Shown in pieces: positions 33,054 to 41,277 of a stretch of DNA of 64,000 nt. Below the pieces are notes generated by a model. The model was given only the letters and a program-made list of their open reading frames with translations, ran no database searches and was not told the origin of the DNA. Location of the stretch: assembly GCF_014646335.1 (NCBI RefSeq), contig NZ_BMNG01000005.1:245515-309514 (forward strand), in the 5' to 3' direction. Made by a program: the position numbers and the translations under genes. This DNA is from Streptomyces lasiicapitis (lineage in GTDB: Bacteria > Actinomycetota > Actinomycetes > Streptomycetales > Streptomycetaceae). Numbering within the stretch: the first letter of the stretch is position 1; every line of letters begins with the position of its first letter.

Positions 33054-34682
33054 ATGAGCCAGGACGGCGCTCAGGGCCGGTACGCGGGCAGTTCACTGGC
33101 CGGCGGCCGTTATCAGCTGCGCGATCTGCTCGGCGAGGGCGGCATGGCCTCGGTGCACCTCGCGTACGACACCGTGCTCGACCGCCAGGTCGCGATCAAG
33201 ACACTCCACACGGAGCTCGGCCGCGAGCAGTCCTTCCGCGAGCGCTTCCGCCGCGAGGCCCAGGCCGTGGCCAAGCTCACGCACACGAACATCGTGTCGG
33301 TCTTCGACACCGGCGAGGACGATCTGGGCGGGGCGACCATGCCCTACATCGTCATGGAGTACGTCGAGGGCAAGCCGCTCGGCTCGGTCCTGGACGCGGC
33401 GGTCCGCCAGCAGGGCGCGATGCCGACCGACCAGGCCCTGAAGATCACCGCCGATGTGCTCGCGGCCCTGGAGATCAGCCACGAGATGGGCCTGGTCCAC
33501 CGCGACATCAAGCCCGGCAACGTGATGATGACCAAGCGCAACGTCGTCAAGGTCATGGACTTCGGCATCGCCCGCGCCATGCAGTCCGGCGTCACGTCGA
33601 TGACGCAGACCGGCATGGTCGTCGGCACCCCGCAGTACCTCTCGCCCGAGCAGGCGCTCGGCCGCGGTGTGGACGCCCGCTCCGACCTCTACTCGGTCGG
33701 CATCATGCTCTTCCAGCTGGTGACGGGACGGCTCCCCTTCGAGGCGGACTCGCCGCTGGCCATCGCGTACGCGCACGTCCAGGAGGAGCCGGTCGCTCCC
33801 TCCTCGATCAACCGTTCCCTTCCGCCGGCGATCGACGCGCTCGTCGCCCGCGCGCTGAAGAAGAACCCGAACGAGCGCTTCCCGACCGCCGAGGCCATGC
33901 GCGACGAGTGCCTGCGGATCGCCCAGTCCTTCCAGACGGCGGCCCCGAGCATCGTCCCCGGCACCCAGACGGCGAGCGGCGCGGGCGTGGGCTCCGCGGT
34001 GTTCCCGCCGGTCGACACCGCGGCGCCGGCCGCGGGCGGCGTCCACACGCCGTACCAGCCGGGTCCCTACGGCCCCGCGACCCCGGCCCCCACCCCGGGC
34101 TACGGCTACCCCCAGCCGGGCTACCAGACTCCGGCACCCACGAACGCGTACGCACCCCAGGCGTCCCAGACGCCCCCTCCGTACAACATCTCCCCGCAGC
34201 CCGCGGCGGCGATGCCGTCCGGCGGCTCGGGCGGGCGCGACTCGGGCGGCGGCAAGCGGAACATGCCGGTGATCATCGGCTCGATCGTCGTGGCCCTGCT
34301 CGCGATCGGCGGCGTGATCGCCGCGGTCACGCTGAGCGGCGGGGGCGACGACGACGGCGGTGGCGGCAAGGAGTCGAAGAAGCCGGTGGCGGGTCACCGG
34401 GGCCCGGACCGGACGAAGACCGTCGAGAAGACGCTCTGCACCGAGCCGGACACCGCGTACAACGACCCGGACAAGATCAAGATGCCGGAGTTCGCCTACA
34501 AGGACTGGCGCTCGGTGCTGTCCTGCCTGCAGGCGGCCGGATGGCACTACGACAAGAACGAGGTCGACGAGAACACGTTCGGCGAGGACACGGTCATCCG
34601 GACCGTGCCCAAGGCGGGCGAGGACATCGACCCGAAGGACGTGGACATCCAGTTCGACATCTCGTCGGGCAATCCGGCCTGA
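33054..34682 (+). CDS. Membrane-anchored Ser/Thr protein kinase with C-terminal PASTA-like domain
   Basis: A 542-residue kinase. Kinase domain about 20-290: L-L-G-E-G-G-M-A-S-V, Lys49, H-R-D151-I-K-P-G-N, D169-F-G, and G-T-P-Q-Y-L-S-P-E-Q. A Pro/Tyr/Gly-rich linker (G-Y-G-Y-P-Q-P-G-Y-Q) precedes one membrane helix near 407-430. The outer C-terminus contains one PASTA-like unit (M-P-E-F-A-Y-K-D-W-R-S-V-L-S-C-L-Q-A-A-G-W), with cysteines that may pair. PASTA modules bind muropeptides or beta-lactams, so it may sense cell-wall state. The ATG follows GGGGGA by 8 nt. Confidence 0.95.
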   Translation: MSQDGAQGRYAGSSLAGGRYQLRDLLGEGGMASVHLAYDTVLDRQVAIKTLHTELGREQSFRERFRREAQAVAKLTHTNIVSVFDTGEDDLGGATMPYIVMEYVEGKPLGSVLDAAVRQQGAMPTDQALKITADVLAALEISHEMGLVHRDIKPGNVMMTKRNVVKVMDFGIARAMQSGVTSMTQTGMVVGTPQYLSPEQALGRGVDARSDLYSVGIMLFQLVTGRLPFEADSPLAIAYAHVQEEPVAPSSINRSLPPAIDALVARALKKNPNERFPTAEAMRDECLRIAQSFQTAAPSIVPGTQTASGAGVGSAVFPPVDTAAPAAGGVHTPYQPGPYGPATPAPTPGYGYPQPGYQTPAPTNAYAPQASQTPPPYNISPQPAAAMPSGGSGGRDSGGGKRNMPVIIGSIVVALLAIGGVIAAVTLSGGGDDDGGGGKESKKPVAGHRGPDRTKTVEKTLCTEPDTAYNDPDKIKMPEFAYKDWRSVLSCLQAAGWHYDKNEVDENTFGEDTVIRTVPKAGEDIDPKDVDIQFDISSGNPA

Positions 34683-34835
34683 CGCCAAGTCCTACGGGCC
34701 CCACGAGAACTTTTTTCCTGCAGCGGTCACATTCTCCTAGCGCCATCCGTCAGTGAAGTGAAAGCAAGGCGGCGAGGCACCGGCCGGGCCACAGCCACCG
34801 CGACGAACACCCACTCGGACGCAAAGGACACGATC

Positions 34836-35297
34836 ATGCAGGCACGGATGAAGAACCCGGCTTTCGTCCTCCCCGACGGCATCAAGGGCATCGGCACCCT
34901 CTTCAAGGCCATCAACGACGGCGGCCTCTCCCAGGAGATCCAGGAGATCGTGGGCCTGCGGGCCAGCCAGATCAACGGCTGCGGCGCCTGCGTCCACGGC
35001 CACACCGAGAACCTCGTCAAGGCCGGGACCAGCACGGAGCGGCTCGCCGCCGTGGCCGCCTGGCGCGACGCCCCCTTCTTCACGGACGCCGAGCGTGCCG
35101 CCCTCGCCCTGACCGAGAGCGTCACCCGGCTCGCCGACCGCTCCACCGAGTCCGTCCCTGACGAACTGTGGGACGAGGTCGCCGACCACTTCGACGAGCG
35201 GGAGCTGTCCGCCCTGATCCTTGTCATCGGCGTGACGAACATGTTCAACCGCATCAACACCACGATCAAGGAGCCCGCCGGCACGAAGTGGGGCTGA
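34836..35297 (+). CDS. Carboxymuconolactone decarboxylase / AhpD-like alkylhydroperoxidase
   Basis: A 153-residue AhpD-like protein. The redox motif is C-G-A-C-V-H-G-H inside L-R-A-S-Q-I-N-G-C-G-A-C-V-H-G-H-T, giving the C-x-x-C pair and the nearby His used to pass electrons from lipoylated E2 proteins to peroxidases. The start at 34836 has AAAGGA 7 nt upstream; a longer frame from 34758 lacks one. It stands alone between the kinase and a strong terminator. AhpD can use lipoamide of 2-oxoacid dehydrogenases, and two such systems are in this window, but a link is only inference. Confidence 0.9.
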   Translation: MQARMKNPAFVLPDGIKGIGTLFKAINDGGLSQEIQEIVGLRASQINGCGACVHGHTENLVKAGTSTERLAAVAAWRDAPFFTDAERAALALTESVTRLADRSTESVPDELWDEVADHFDERELSALILVIGVTNMFNRINTTIKEPAGTKWG

Positions 35298-35307
35298 GCC
35301 GCACGGT

Positions 35308-35346
35308 GAAGGGGCCCGGCACACAGGTCGTGTGCCGGGCCCCTTC
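35308..35346. terminator. Strong bidirectional terminator
   Basis: A perfect 17-bp stem, GAAGGGGCCCGGCACAC with its complement, around a 5-nt loop AGGTC. It lies between the AhpD-like gene and the convergent bpa gene. Confidence 0.92.
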
Positions 35347-35382
35347 GTCGTACGTGGCCTCGTACGGGCCGTTCCCGACGGC

Positions 35383-35922
35383 TTAGAGGTACGGACCGCC
35401 GCTGCGGCCCGCGATGCCGCCGTCCTCGCCGTCCTCGTGACCGCCCACGCCGGGCGGCAGCGCGCGGCGCATCTGCTCCAACTGGGCCCGCGCCGCCATC
35501 TGCTGGGCGAACAGGGTCGTCTGGATCCCGTGGAAGAGGCCTTCGAGCCAGCCCACCAACTGAGCCTGCGCGATGCGCAGTTCCGCGTCGCTCGGCGTCG
35601 TCTCCTCGGTGAAGGGGAGCGAGAGCCGCTCCAGCTCCTCGACCAGCTCGGGGGCAAGCCCGTCCTCCAGCTCCTTCACCGAGCTGGCGTGGATCTCCTT
35701 GAGGCGCACCCGGCTCGCCTCGTCCAGAGGTGCCGCCCGCACCTCCTCCAGAAGCTGCTTGATCATGCTGCCGATGCGCATGACCTTCGCGGGCTGCTCG
35801 ACCATGTCTGTCACCGGGACCTCGCGGGACTCGTCGTCTCCGCCACCGAGAGCCATTCCGTCCTGGCCCACGACCAGGACCTGGGGGTTCTCCGGCGACC
35901 GTTCGTTCCTCGGCATCTCCAT
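35383..35922 (-). CDS. bpa: Bacterial proteasome activator Bpa
   Basis: A 179-residue protein matching Bpa (PafE). It is helical with E-Q-P-A-K-V-M-R-I-G-S-M-I-K-Q-L-L-E-E-V-R, then L-P-F-T-E-E-T-T-P-S-D-A-E-L-R-I-A-Q-A-Q, and ends in G-P-Y-L. That C-terminus is the G-x-Y-x type motif by which Bpa docks into pockets of the 20S proteasome and opens the gate without ATP. Family proteins form dodecameric rings and deliver unfolded proteins. ATG at 35922 or 35916, or GTG at 35940, could be the start. The proteasome genes themselves are elsewhere. Confidence 0.93.
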   Translation of the reverse strand: MEMPRNERSPENPQVLVVGQDGMALGGGDDESREVPVTDMVEQPAKVMRIGSMIKQLLEEVRAAPLDEASRVRLKEIHASSVKELEDGLAPELVEELERLSLPFTEETTPSDAELRIAQAQLVGWLEGLFHGIQTTLFAQQMAARAQLEQMRRALPPGVGGHEDGEDGGIAGRSGGPYL

Positions 35923-36077
35923 GCCGCCATTCTCTCGCACCTGTTGCTCACACCTCCGTGGTGCCCCCATTGGACGGTGATCCACCGTGTACGGGGGCGT
36001 TCGCCGTGTCCACGAGGGGGCGACCCGGGGGACGGCTCCCTCGTCCTGCGGGTGTCCTGCGAGCAGGGCCGGACGGG

Positions 36078-36620
36078 TCAGCCCCGGCGCAGCCGCAGGC
36101 CGAGGAAGCCGAGCCCGAAGCCGATCAGGACCATGCCCGCGCCGAGCGGCAGCACCCGCAGGCCCGGGAACGCGGGGCCCTCGGCCGCCCGCTCCCGTGG
36201 CGCGTCGGCGGTGCCGGGCGGCGGGGGCAGGACGGGGGTCGGCCTGGGCCGCTCCGGGCGTACCTCGCGGGGCGGGGGTGGCAGCGGACGCCAGACAGCC
36301 GGGTCGGGCACGGTCCCCGGCTCCGCCCGCCCGGGCCGCTGCCGCCCTTCGCCCGCACGGCTTCCGGCCAGCGATCCGGTGCCGTAGTAGGGGGCGGAGG
36401 CCGAGGGGGAGGGCGACGGGTCGGAGGGTGTGGGGGCGGCGGGGGCTGTGAGCGCGGTGACGGCAGTGGGGGCGGTCGTAGCTGCGTACGCCGTCGACGT
36501 ACCGAAATCGAATCCGATGCCGCTGCCCGTGCCGCTGCCGACACCGATGGGGAGCAGCGCCGCCGCGAGGACCGCGGGCAGCGCCGCGCGGCGGAGCGCG
36601 CCCCGCAGCCGTGATGTCAC
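36078..36620 (-). CDS. Pro-rich exported protein with C-terminal membrane anchor
   Basis: A 180-residue predicted exported protein, no family recognised. The N-terminus (R-L-R-G-A-L-R-R then A-A-L-P-A-V-L-A-A-A-L-L-P) is a signal peptide. The middle is Pro/Ser/Ala-rich with P-S-D-P-S-P-S-P-S and many P-P-P-P runs. A final hydrophobic helix, L-P-L-G-A-G-M-V-L-I-G-F-G-L-G-F-L-G, is followed by R-L-R-R-G. There is no L-P-x-T-G motif, so it is held by the membrane helix and not by sortase. GTG at 36620 has GGAGGGGG upstream. Probably a wall-spanning stalk of unknown role. Confidence 0.68.
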   Translation of the reverse strand: MTSRLRGALRRAALPAVLAAALLPIGVGSGTGSGIGFDFGTSTAYAATTAPTAVTALTAPAAPTPSDPSPSPSASAPYYGTGSLAGSRAGEGRQRPGRAEPGTVPDPAVWRPLPPPPREVRPERPRPTPVLPPPPGTADAPRERAAEGPAFPGLRVLPLGAGMVLIGFGLGFLGLRLRRG

Positions 36621-36800
36621 CGCGCTGACCCCCTCCCGGTGCCGGGTCGTCGCCGAGATCGCAGAACGCCCGGACCCGCGCCGCACGCGAGGATCAAGGG
36701 GCGTACGGCCAGCGTCACATGACGCGCCGCATCCGGCATCTCGGCGACGCCCGGCCCGGGGAGGAAGGCTTCAGGGTGCGTCGCGGCGGGTGGAGCCCGC

Positions 36801-37793
36801 TCAGGTCGCGGTCGGCTCGCGAGTGAGGAGGACCTTGCCGATGTGCCCGCTCTCCTCGAGCACCCGGTGCGCGGCCGCCGCGTCCCGCATCGGCAGGACA
36901 CGGTCGACGACCGGCCGGACCTGGCCCGCGCCGATCAGCGGCCACACGTGTTCCCGTACCGCCGCGACGATCGCGGACTTCTCGCTCACGGGGCGGCCGC
37001 GCAGCGAGGTCGCCGTGATGGCGCCGCGCTTGCCGAGGAGCGCGGCGATGTTCAGCTCGCTCTTCACGCCGCCCTGCATGCCGATGATGGCGAGGCGGCC
37101 GTTGACGGCGAGGGCCTGGATGTTCCGGTCCAGGTACTTGGCGCCCATGATGTCCAGGATCACGTCCGCCCCCGCGCCGTCCGTGGCCCGCCGGATCTCC
37201 TCGACGAAGTCCTGCTCGCGGTAGTCGATGAGCACGTCGGCGCCCAGCTCACCGCAGACCGCCAGCTTCTCCTTGCCGCCGGCGGTCACCGCCACCTTGG
37301 CGCCCACGGCCTTCGCGAGCTGAATGGCCATCGTGCCGATGCCGCTCGCACCGCCATGGGCCAGCAGGGTCTCGCCGGGGTGCAGGTGGGCGACCATGAA
37401 CACGTTCGACCACACCGTGCAGGTGACCTCGGGCAGCGCCGCCGCCGTCACGAGGTCGACGCCGTCCGGCAGGGGAAGGACCTGCCCGGCGGGCACGGCG
37501 ACCCGCTCCGCGTACCCGCCGCCCGCGAGCAGCGCGCACACCTCGTCGCCGACCGACCAGCCCGCGACACCGGGGCCGAGCGCCGCGATGCGGCCCGAGC
37601 ACTCCAGGCCGGGGTAGGGCGACGAGCCGGGCGGCGGGTCGTAGAACCCCTGCCGTTGCAGCAGGTCGGCGCGGTTCACGGCGCTGGCGGCCACATCGAT
37701 GAGGACCTCGCCCTCACCTGGTACGGGATCGGGGACCTCGGCCCACTGAAGCGCCTCGGGTCCGCCGGGTTCGGGGATCGTGATCGCATACAT
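36801..37793 (-). CDS. NAD(P)H:quinone oxidoreductase, PIG3/zeta-crystallin type
   Basis: A 330-residue medium-chain reductase lacking the zinc ligands. Motifs: N-terminal S-A-V-N-R-A-D-L-L-Q-R-Q-G-F-Y-D-P-P-P-G, and the nucleotide fold G-G-A-S-G-I-G-T-M-A-I-Q-L-A-K. The N-R-A-D-L-L-Q-R-x-G block marks the PIG3-like quinone oxidoreductase group. It reduces quinones or alkenals with NADPH in the cytoplasm. Transcribed alone, in line with the potassium channel gene upstream with a 101-bp gap containing repeated CGCGGTCACCGG. Confidence 0.93.
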   Translation of the reverse strand: MYAITIPEPGGPEALQWAEVPDPVPGEGEVLIDVAASAVNRADLLQRQGFYDPPPGSSPYPGLECSGRIAALGPGVAGWSVGDEVCALLAGGGYAERVAVPAGQVLPLPDGVDLVTAAALPEVTCTVWSNVFMVAHLHPGETLLAHGGASGIGTMAIQLAKAVGAKVAVTAGGKEKLAVCGELGADVLIDYREQDFVEEIRRATDGAGADVILDIMGAKYLDRNIQALAVNGRLAIIGMQGGVKSELNIAALLGKRGAITATSLRGRPVSEKSAIVAAVREHVWPLIGAGQVRPVVDRVLPMRDAAAAHRVLEESGHIGKVLLTREPTAT

Positions 37794-37894
37794 GCGAGCG
37801 AGGCTACTCCCGGGCGCCCGCGGTCACCGGGTCGGCGGCGGCCGGTGGCGCCCGTCGCGGTCGGCGGGCCGTCGCAGTCCGCGGGCCACCGCGG

Positions 37895-38983
37895 TCACCG
37901 GCCTTGCGGCGCTGCCGGTTGCGGGGACGCCCGGACGATGGTGATCAGACGGTCCGTCAACTGGAGCTCGCCGATCGCCGGATCGTCGTACCCCAGGACG
38001 CGATGGCCGCGTACGACACTGACGATGAGGTCGTCCGTCTCCCGCACACCCCGCCCCACCTCGGCCTTTATCACCGGCCGTTCGACGAGGTCGAGCCCGC
38101 TGCCCTGCTGGATCAGGTCCTCCATGACCAGGCCCGCACTCGGGCTGAGCACCGAGAGCCCGAGCAGTCGGCCCGCCGCGCTGGCGCTGGTGATGACGGC
38201 GTCGGCGCCGGACTGGCGCAGCAGCGGCGCGTTCTCCTCCTCGCGCACCGCGGCCACGATCTTCGCCTGGCGGTTGAGCTGTCGCGCGGTGAGCGTGACG
38301 AGCACCGCCGTGTCGTCGCGCTGCGTCGCGATGATGATCTGGCGGGCCCGCTGCAGCTCGGCCCGCAGCAGCACGTCGCTGCGCGTCGCGTCTCCGACGA
38401 CTCCGGCGAAGCCCTCCGCCGTGGCCGCTTCGACGGCCTTCGCACTCGGGTCGACGACCACGATCTGCTCGGGCTTCAGGCCGGTGGCCTGCACGGTCTG
38501 CACCGCGGACCGGCCTTTGGTGCCGAAGCCGATGACGACGGTGTGGTCACGCAAGTTGGACCTCCAGCGGGACAGCCGCCATTCCTCGCGGGTGCGTTCG
38601 GTCAGCACTTCGAGGGTGGTGCCGACCAGGATGATCAGGAAGAGCACACGCAACGGCGTGATCAGGAAAATGTTGCTGAGCCGCGCGCTGTCGCTGTACG
38701 GCACGATGTCGCCGTAGCCGGTCGTGGAGAGCGTCACGGTGGCGTAGTACGAGGCGTCGAGGAAGTCGATCTCCCCGTTGGCGTTGTCGTGGTACCCCTC
38801 GCGGTCGACCCACACGATGAGGATCGTCAGGAAGAGCACGAACAACGCCATCAGCAGCCGCCTGCCGACCTGCCGCAGCGGTCGCTCGATCACGCGCTTG
38901 GGCAATTTGACCCGAGACGTCACCAAATGCTCGTCGGCTTGGCGCGCGATCGCGTCGTGGCCGGGAAGTTTCACGTGAAACAC
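37895..38983 (-). CDS. Two-helix potassium channel with RCK (TrkA-N) domain
   Basis: A 362-residue channel. Helix 1 is at about 43-60 (L-L-M-A-L-F-V-L-F-L-T-I-L-I-V-W), the selectivity filter is T87-T-G-Y-G-D92, and helix 2 at about 105-127. The cytoplasmic RCK domain starts H-T-V-V-I-G-F-G-T-K-G-R-S, a Rossmann NAD-binding/ligand-gating fold, followed by a TrkA-C-like part. This matches MthK-type ligand-gated K+ channels. The first codons (M-F-H-V-K) are formed by a perfect parS site, so ParB bound there would sit on the start codon. The start overlaps moeA's end by 13 nt. Confidence 0.94.
   Translation of the reverse strand: MFHVKLPGHDAIARQADEHLVTSRVKLPKRVIERPLRQVGRRLLMALFVLFLTILIVWVDREGYHDNANGEIDFLDASYYATVTLSTTGYGDIVPYSDSARLSNIFLITPLRVLFLIILVGTTLEVLTERTREEWRLSRWRSNLRDHTVVIGFGTKGRSAVQTVQATGLKPEQIVVVDPSAKAVEAATAEGFAGVVGDATRSDVLLRAELQRARQIIIATQRDDTAVLVTLTARQLNRQAKIVAAVREEENAPLLRQSGADAVITSASAAGRLLGLSVLSPSAGLVMEDLIQQGSGLDLVERPVIKAEVGRGVRETDDLIVSVVRGHRVLGYDDPAIGELQLTDRLITIVRASPQPAAPQGR
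38968..38981. other. Perfect parS site (ParB binding)
   Basis: GTTTCACGTGAAAC is the exact 14-bp palindromic parS consensus used by ParB in Streptomyces and many bacteria. It lies inside the overlap of two coding regions: codons 1-6 of the K+ channel gene (ATG-TTT-CAC-GTG-AAA) and the last codons of moeA. In Streptomyces parS sites cluster around oriC, so this supports an origin-proximal position. No second perfect copy was found in the window. Confidence 0.92.
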
Positions 38984-41277
38984 TCCCCGGTGCCGGCGGG
39001 TCCGCCGGTGCCCAACTCACCGTCGTGGTCGCTGGGTTGGCGGGGGTGGTGGGCGGGGTTGCTGGGCTGACGGGGGTGGCCGGGCTCGCTGGGCTGACCG
39101 GGCTGACCGGGGTGGCCGGGCTGACCGGGGTGGCCGGGGTGGCCGGGCTGACCGGGGTGGCCGGGCTGACCGGGGTGGCCGGGGTGGCCGGGGTGGCCGG
39201 GGTGGCCGGGGTGGCCGCTTCCGCCCATCCCACCCACTCCGCCCATCTCGTACGCTCTGCCCGGTTCCGTCCAGGGCAGGTCGAGGATCTCCAGCTCCTC
39301 GCCCTTGCGCGCGCCACGCGGCGGAACCACGGCGAGCCCGTCGGCGGCCGCGATGCCGCGCAGCATCGCGGGGCCGTTGTAGTGCAGCGGCACCGCGTAC
39401 TCCCCGCGCAGCGTGACCGGGACGAGCCGGGTGTCGTACGGATGGCCGTGTACGTCGTCGCGCAGGGGCGCGGTGTACGGCTCCGGGGCCGGGCGACGGC
39501 TCCCGAGCGCGCGCAGCAGGGGCTCGGCCAGGGTGAGGAGGCCGGAGACGGCGGCGAGGGGGTTGCCCGGGAGGCCGACGAGGTGCCGCTGCCGCTCGCC
39601 GGCTCCGGAGGGGAGGCGGGCGAGCAGCATGGGGTGACCAGGCCGTACGGCGACGCCGTCGACGAGCAGCTCGGCGCCGAGGCGGTGCAGCGTGGGGTGG
39701 ACGTGGTCGACGGGCCCGGACGCGGTGCCTCCCGTCGTCACGACGACATCGGCTGTGGACGTGGCGAGGGCTTCGTACAGCGCCTCGGCGTCGTCCCCGA
39801 GCCGCCGGACCGCGGTGACCTCCGCGCCGAGCGACCGCAGCCACGGCGGCAGCATCGGGCCGAGCGCGTCCCGGATGCGGCCCTCCTGGGGCAGTCCCTC
39901 GGTCAGCAACTCGTCGCCCAGGACGATGACTTCCGCGCGGGGGCGGGCGGCGACGTACAGCGCGTCGTACCCGGCGGCCGCGGCGAGGCCGAGGACCGCG
40001 GGGGTCACCAGGGCGCCGGGGGGCAGCAGTTGGTCGCCCGCGCGGCACTCCTGGCCGCGTGGGCGGATGTCCTGGCCGGGCACGACCTCGCGCTCGGCGT
40101 GCAGCCGGCCCTTGCCGTCGACGTGACCGTGCTCGCTGCGGATCACCGCGGTGGTGTCCCCCGGGATCCGGGCGCCGGTCGCGATCCGCACCGCCTCACC
40201 GTCACCCAACGGCCCGGGCCTGTCCTGCCCCGCGAGGATCCCGCCGTCCAACAACACCCAGGGCCCCGGCCCGGCCACGGCCCACCCGTCCATCGCGGAG
40301 GTGTCGAAGGAGGGGAGGTCGGTGAGGGCGGTGAGGGGGGTGGTGAGGGTGCGGCCGAGGGTTTGGGGGAGGGGGGTTGGGGTTGGGGAGAGGGGGGTTG
40401 GGGGGAGGGCGTGGGTGGAGGGGCTTGGGTGGGTGGGGGTGCCCTGGTGGGAGGCGGGGCTTGGGTGGGTGGAGGTGGTCGCGTGAGTGGTGGTGCCCGG
40501 GTGGGCGGCGGTGCTCGCGGGGGTGACGGTGGTTTGGGGGGTGGTCGCTGGGCGGGCGGTGGTTTTGGGGGGTTGGGAGGCCTTGGGGGCTTGCGGGGCC
40601 TGGGGAGTGTGCGGGACCTGGGGGGCCTGGGGGGCCTGGGGGGCCTGGGGGGCCTGGGGGGCCTGGGGGGCCTGCAGAGCTTGCGGGGCCTTTGCCGCCG
40701 CGGTCGCGGCTGCGGTGCCTGCGTGGCGGGCGGTGGAGCGGGCCTGGCGCCAGGGGGTGGTGTGGGCGGCGGGTGCTGGGCCTTCGGAGGTGCGGGGGGT
40801 GGGGTGTGCGCCGGGGGTGGTGGAGGAGTGCGTGCCGGGGGCGGCGGGGTCGCCGGGGGCGTTGGCGTCGGGTCGGCGGCCGGGCGCGTTCTGCCGGTCG
40901 CCGGATGGGTTGGCGCGTCCTGCGGGGGCTTGACGCGGGGCTCCGGGCCTAGGGGGGTGAGCGCTGGACGGGGCGGCGGTGCCGGGTGCGCTGGGTGCAC
41001 CGGCTGTGCCGAATCCGCCAGGGGTGCCGGGCGCGGCGGACACGGCAGGTGCGCCGGGTGTGCCGGGTGCGCTGGACCCACCGGGCGTGCCGGACGCACC
41101 GGGCGTGCCAGCCGCACCAGGCGTGCGGGGTGCACCAGGTGCGCTCGCCGCGCCGGACACGTCGGCGGCTTCCCCGTACCCCGGCCGGCCAAGGCCGTGC
41201 TCGCCCCCGCCCCGGTCCTCGTTCGCGAGGGCGAGTGCTTCGTCGAGCTCGGGTTCGGCCGCGTGCTGCCCGTTCAC
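38971..41277 (-). CDS. moeA: Molybdopterin molybdenumtransferase MoeA with large low-complexity insertions
   Basis: A 768-residue protein, almost twice the usual 400-430 of MoeA. The MoeA core starts at about residue 322 with F-D-T-S-A-M-D-G-W-A-V, then D-I-R-P-R-G-Q-E-C, G-D-E-L-L-T-E-G, V-V-T-T-G-G-T-A-S-G and L-P-G-N-P-L-A-A-V-S-G-L-L. Between a short N-terminal helix (E-L-D-E-A-L-A-L-A-N-E) and the core lie about 290 residues rich in Ala, Pro, Thr and Gly with a run of A-P-Q triplets. After residue 682 comes a tail of H-P-G-x-P-G repeats. MoeA inserts molybdate into adenylylated molybdopterin. The GTG start overlaps the MobA-like gene stop (GTGA). Confidence 0.9.
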   Translation of the reverse strand: MNGQHAAEPELDEALALANEDRGGGEHGLGRPGYGEAADVSGAASAPGAPRTPGAAGTPGASGTPGGSSAPGTPGAPAVSAAPGTPGGFGTAGAPSAPGTAAPSSAHPPRPGAPRQAPAGRANPSGDRQNAPGRRPDANAPGDPAAPGTHSSTTPGAHPTPRTSEGPAPAAHTTPWRQARSTARHAGTAAATAAAKAPQALQAPQAPQAPQAPQAPQAPQVPHTPQAPQAPKASQPPKTTARPATTPQTTVTPASTAAHPGTTTHATTSTHPSPASHQGTPTHPSPSTHALPPTPLSPTPTPLPQTLGRTLTTPLTALTDLPSFDTSAMDGWAVAGPGPWVLLDGGILAGQDRPGPLGDGEAVRIATGARIPGDTTAVIRSEHGHVDGKGRLHAEREVVPGQDIRPRGQECRAGDQLLPPGALVTPAVLGLAAAAGYDALYVAARPRAEVIVLGDELLTEGLPQEGRIRDALGPMLPPWLRSLGAEVTAVRRLGDDAEALYEALATSTADVVVTTGGTASGPVDHVHPTLHRLGAELLVDGVAVRPGHPMLLARLPSGAGERQRHLVGLPGNPLAAVSGLLTLAEPLLRALGSRRPAPEPYTAPLRDDVHGHPYDTRLVPVTLRGEYAVPLHYNGPAMLRGIAAADGLAVVPPRGARKGEELEILDLPWTEPGRAYEMGGVGGMGGSGHPGHPGHPGHPGHPGQPGHPGQPGHPGHPGQPGHPGQPGQPSEPGHPRQPSNPAHHPRQPSDHDGELGTGGPAGTGECFT
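39066..39216. repeat. GGTGGCCGG/GCTGACCGG coding repeats in moeA tail
   Basis: Tandem 9-nt units encode H-P-G or Q-P-G triplets at the C-terminus of MoeA (minus strand). The pattern is collagen-like in composition (Gly every third residue). Confidence 0.9.
40611..40685. repeat. 9-nt tandem repeats encoding A-P-Q triplets
   Basis: Seven or more copies of GGGGCCTGG in succession encode A-P-Q on the minus strand inside the moeA insertion. Slippage-prone; length likely differs between strains. Confidence 0.9.

Noticed and set aside
39066..39216. CRISPR-like periodicity
   Set aside because: Repeats are contiguous 9-nt units without spacers and encode H-P-G triplets; the same holds for 31138-31260 and 40611-40685.
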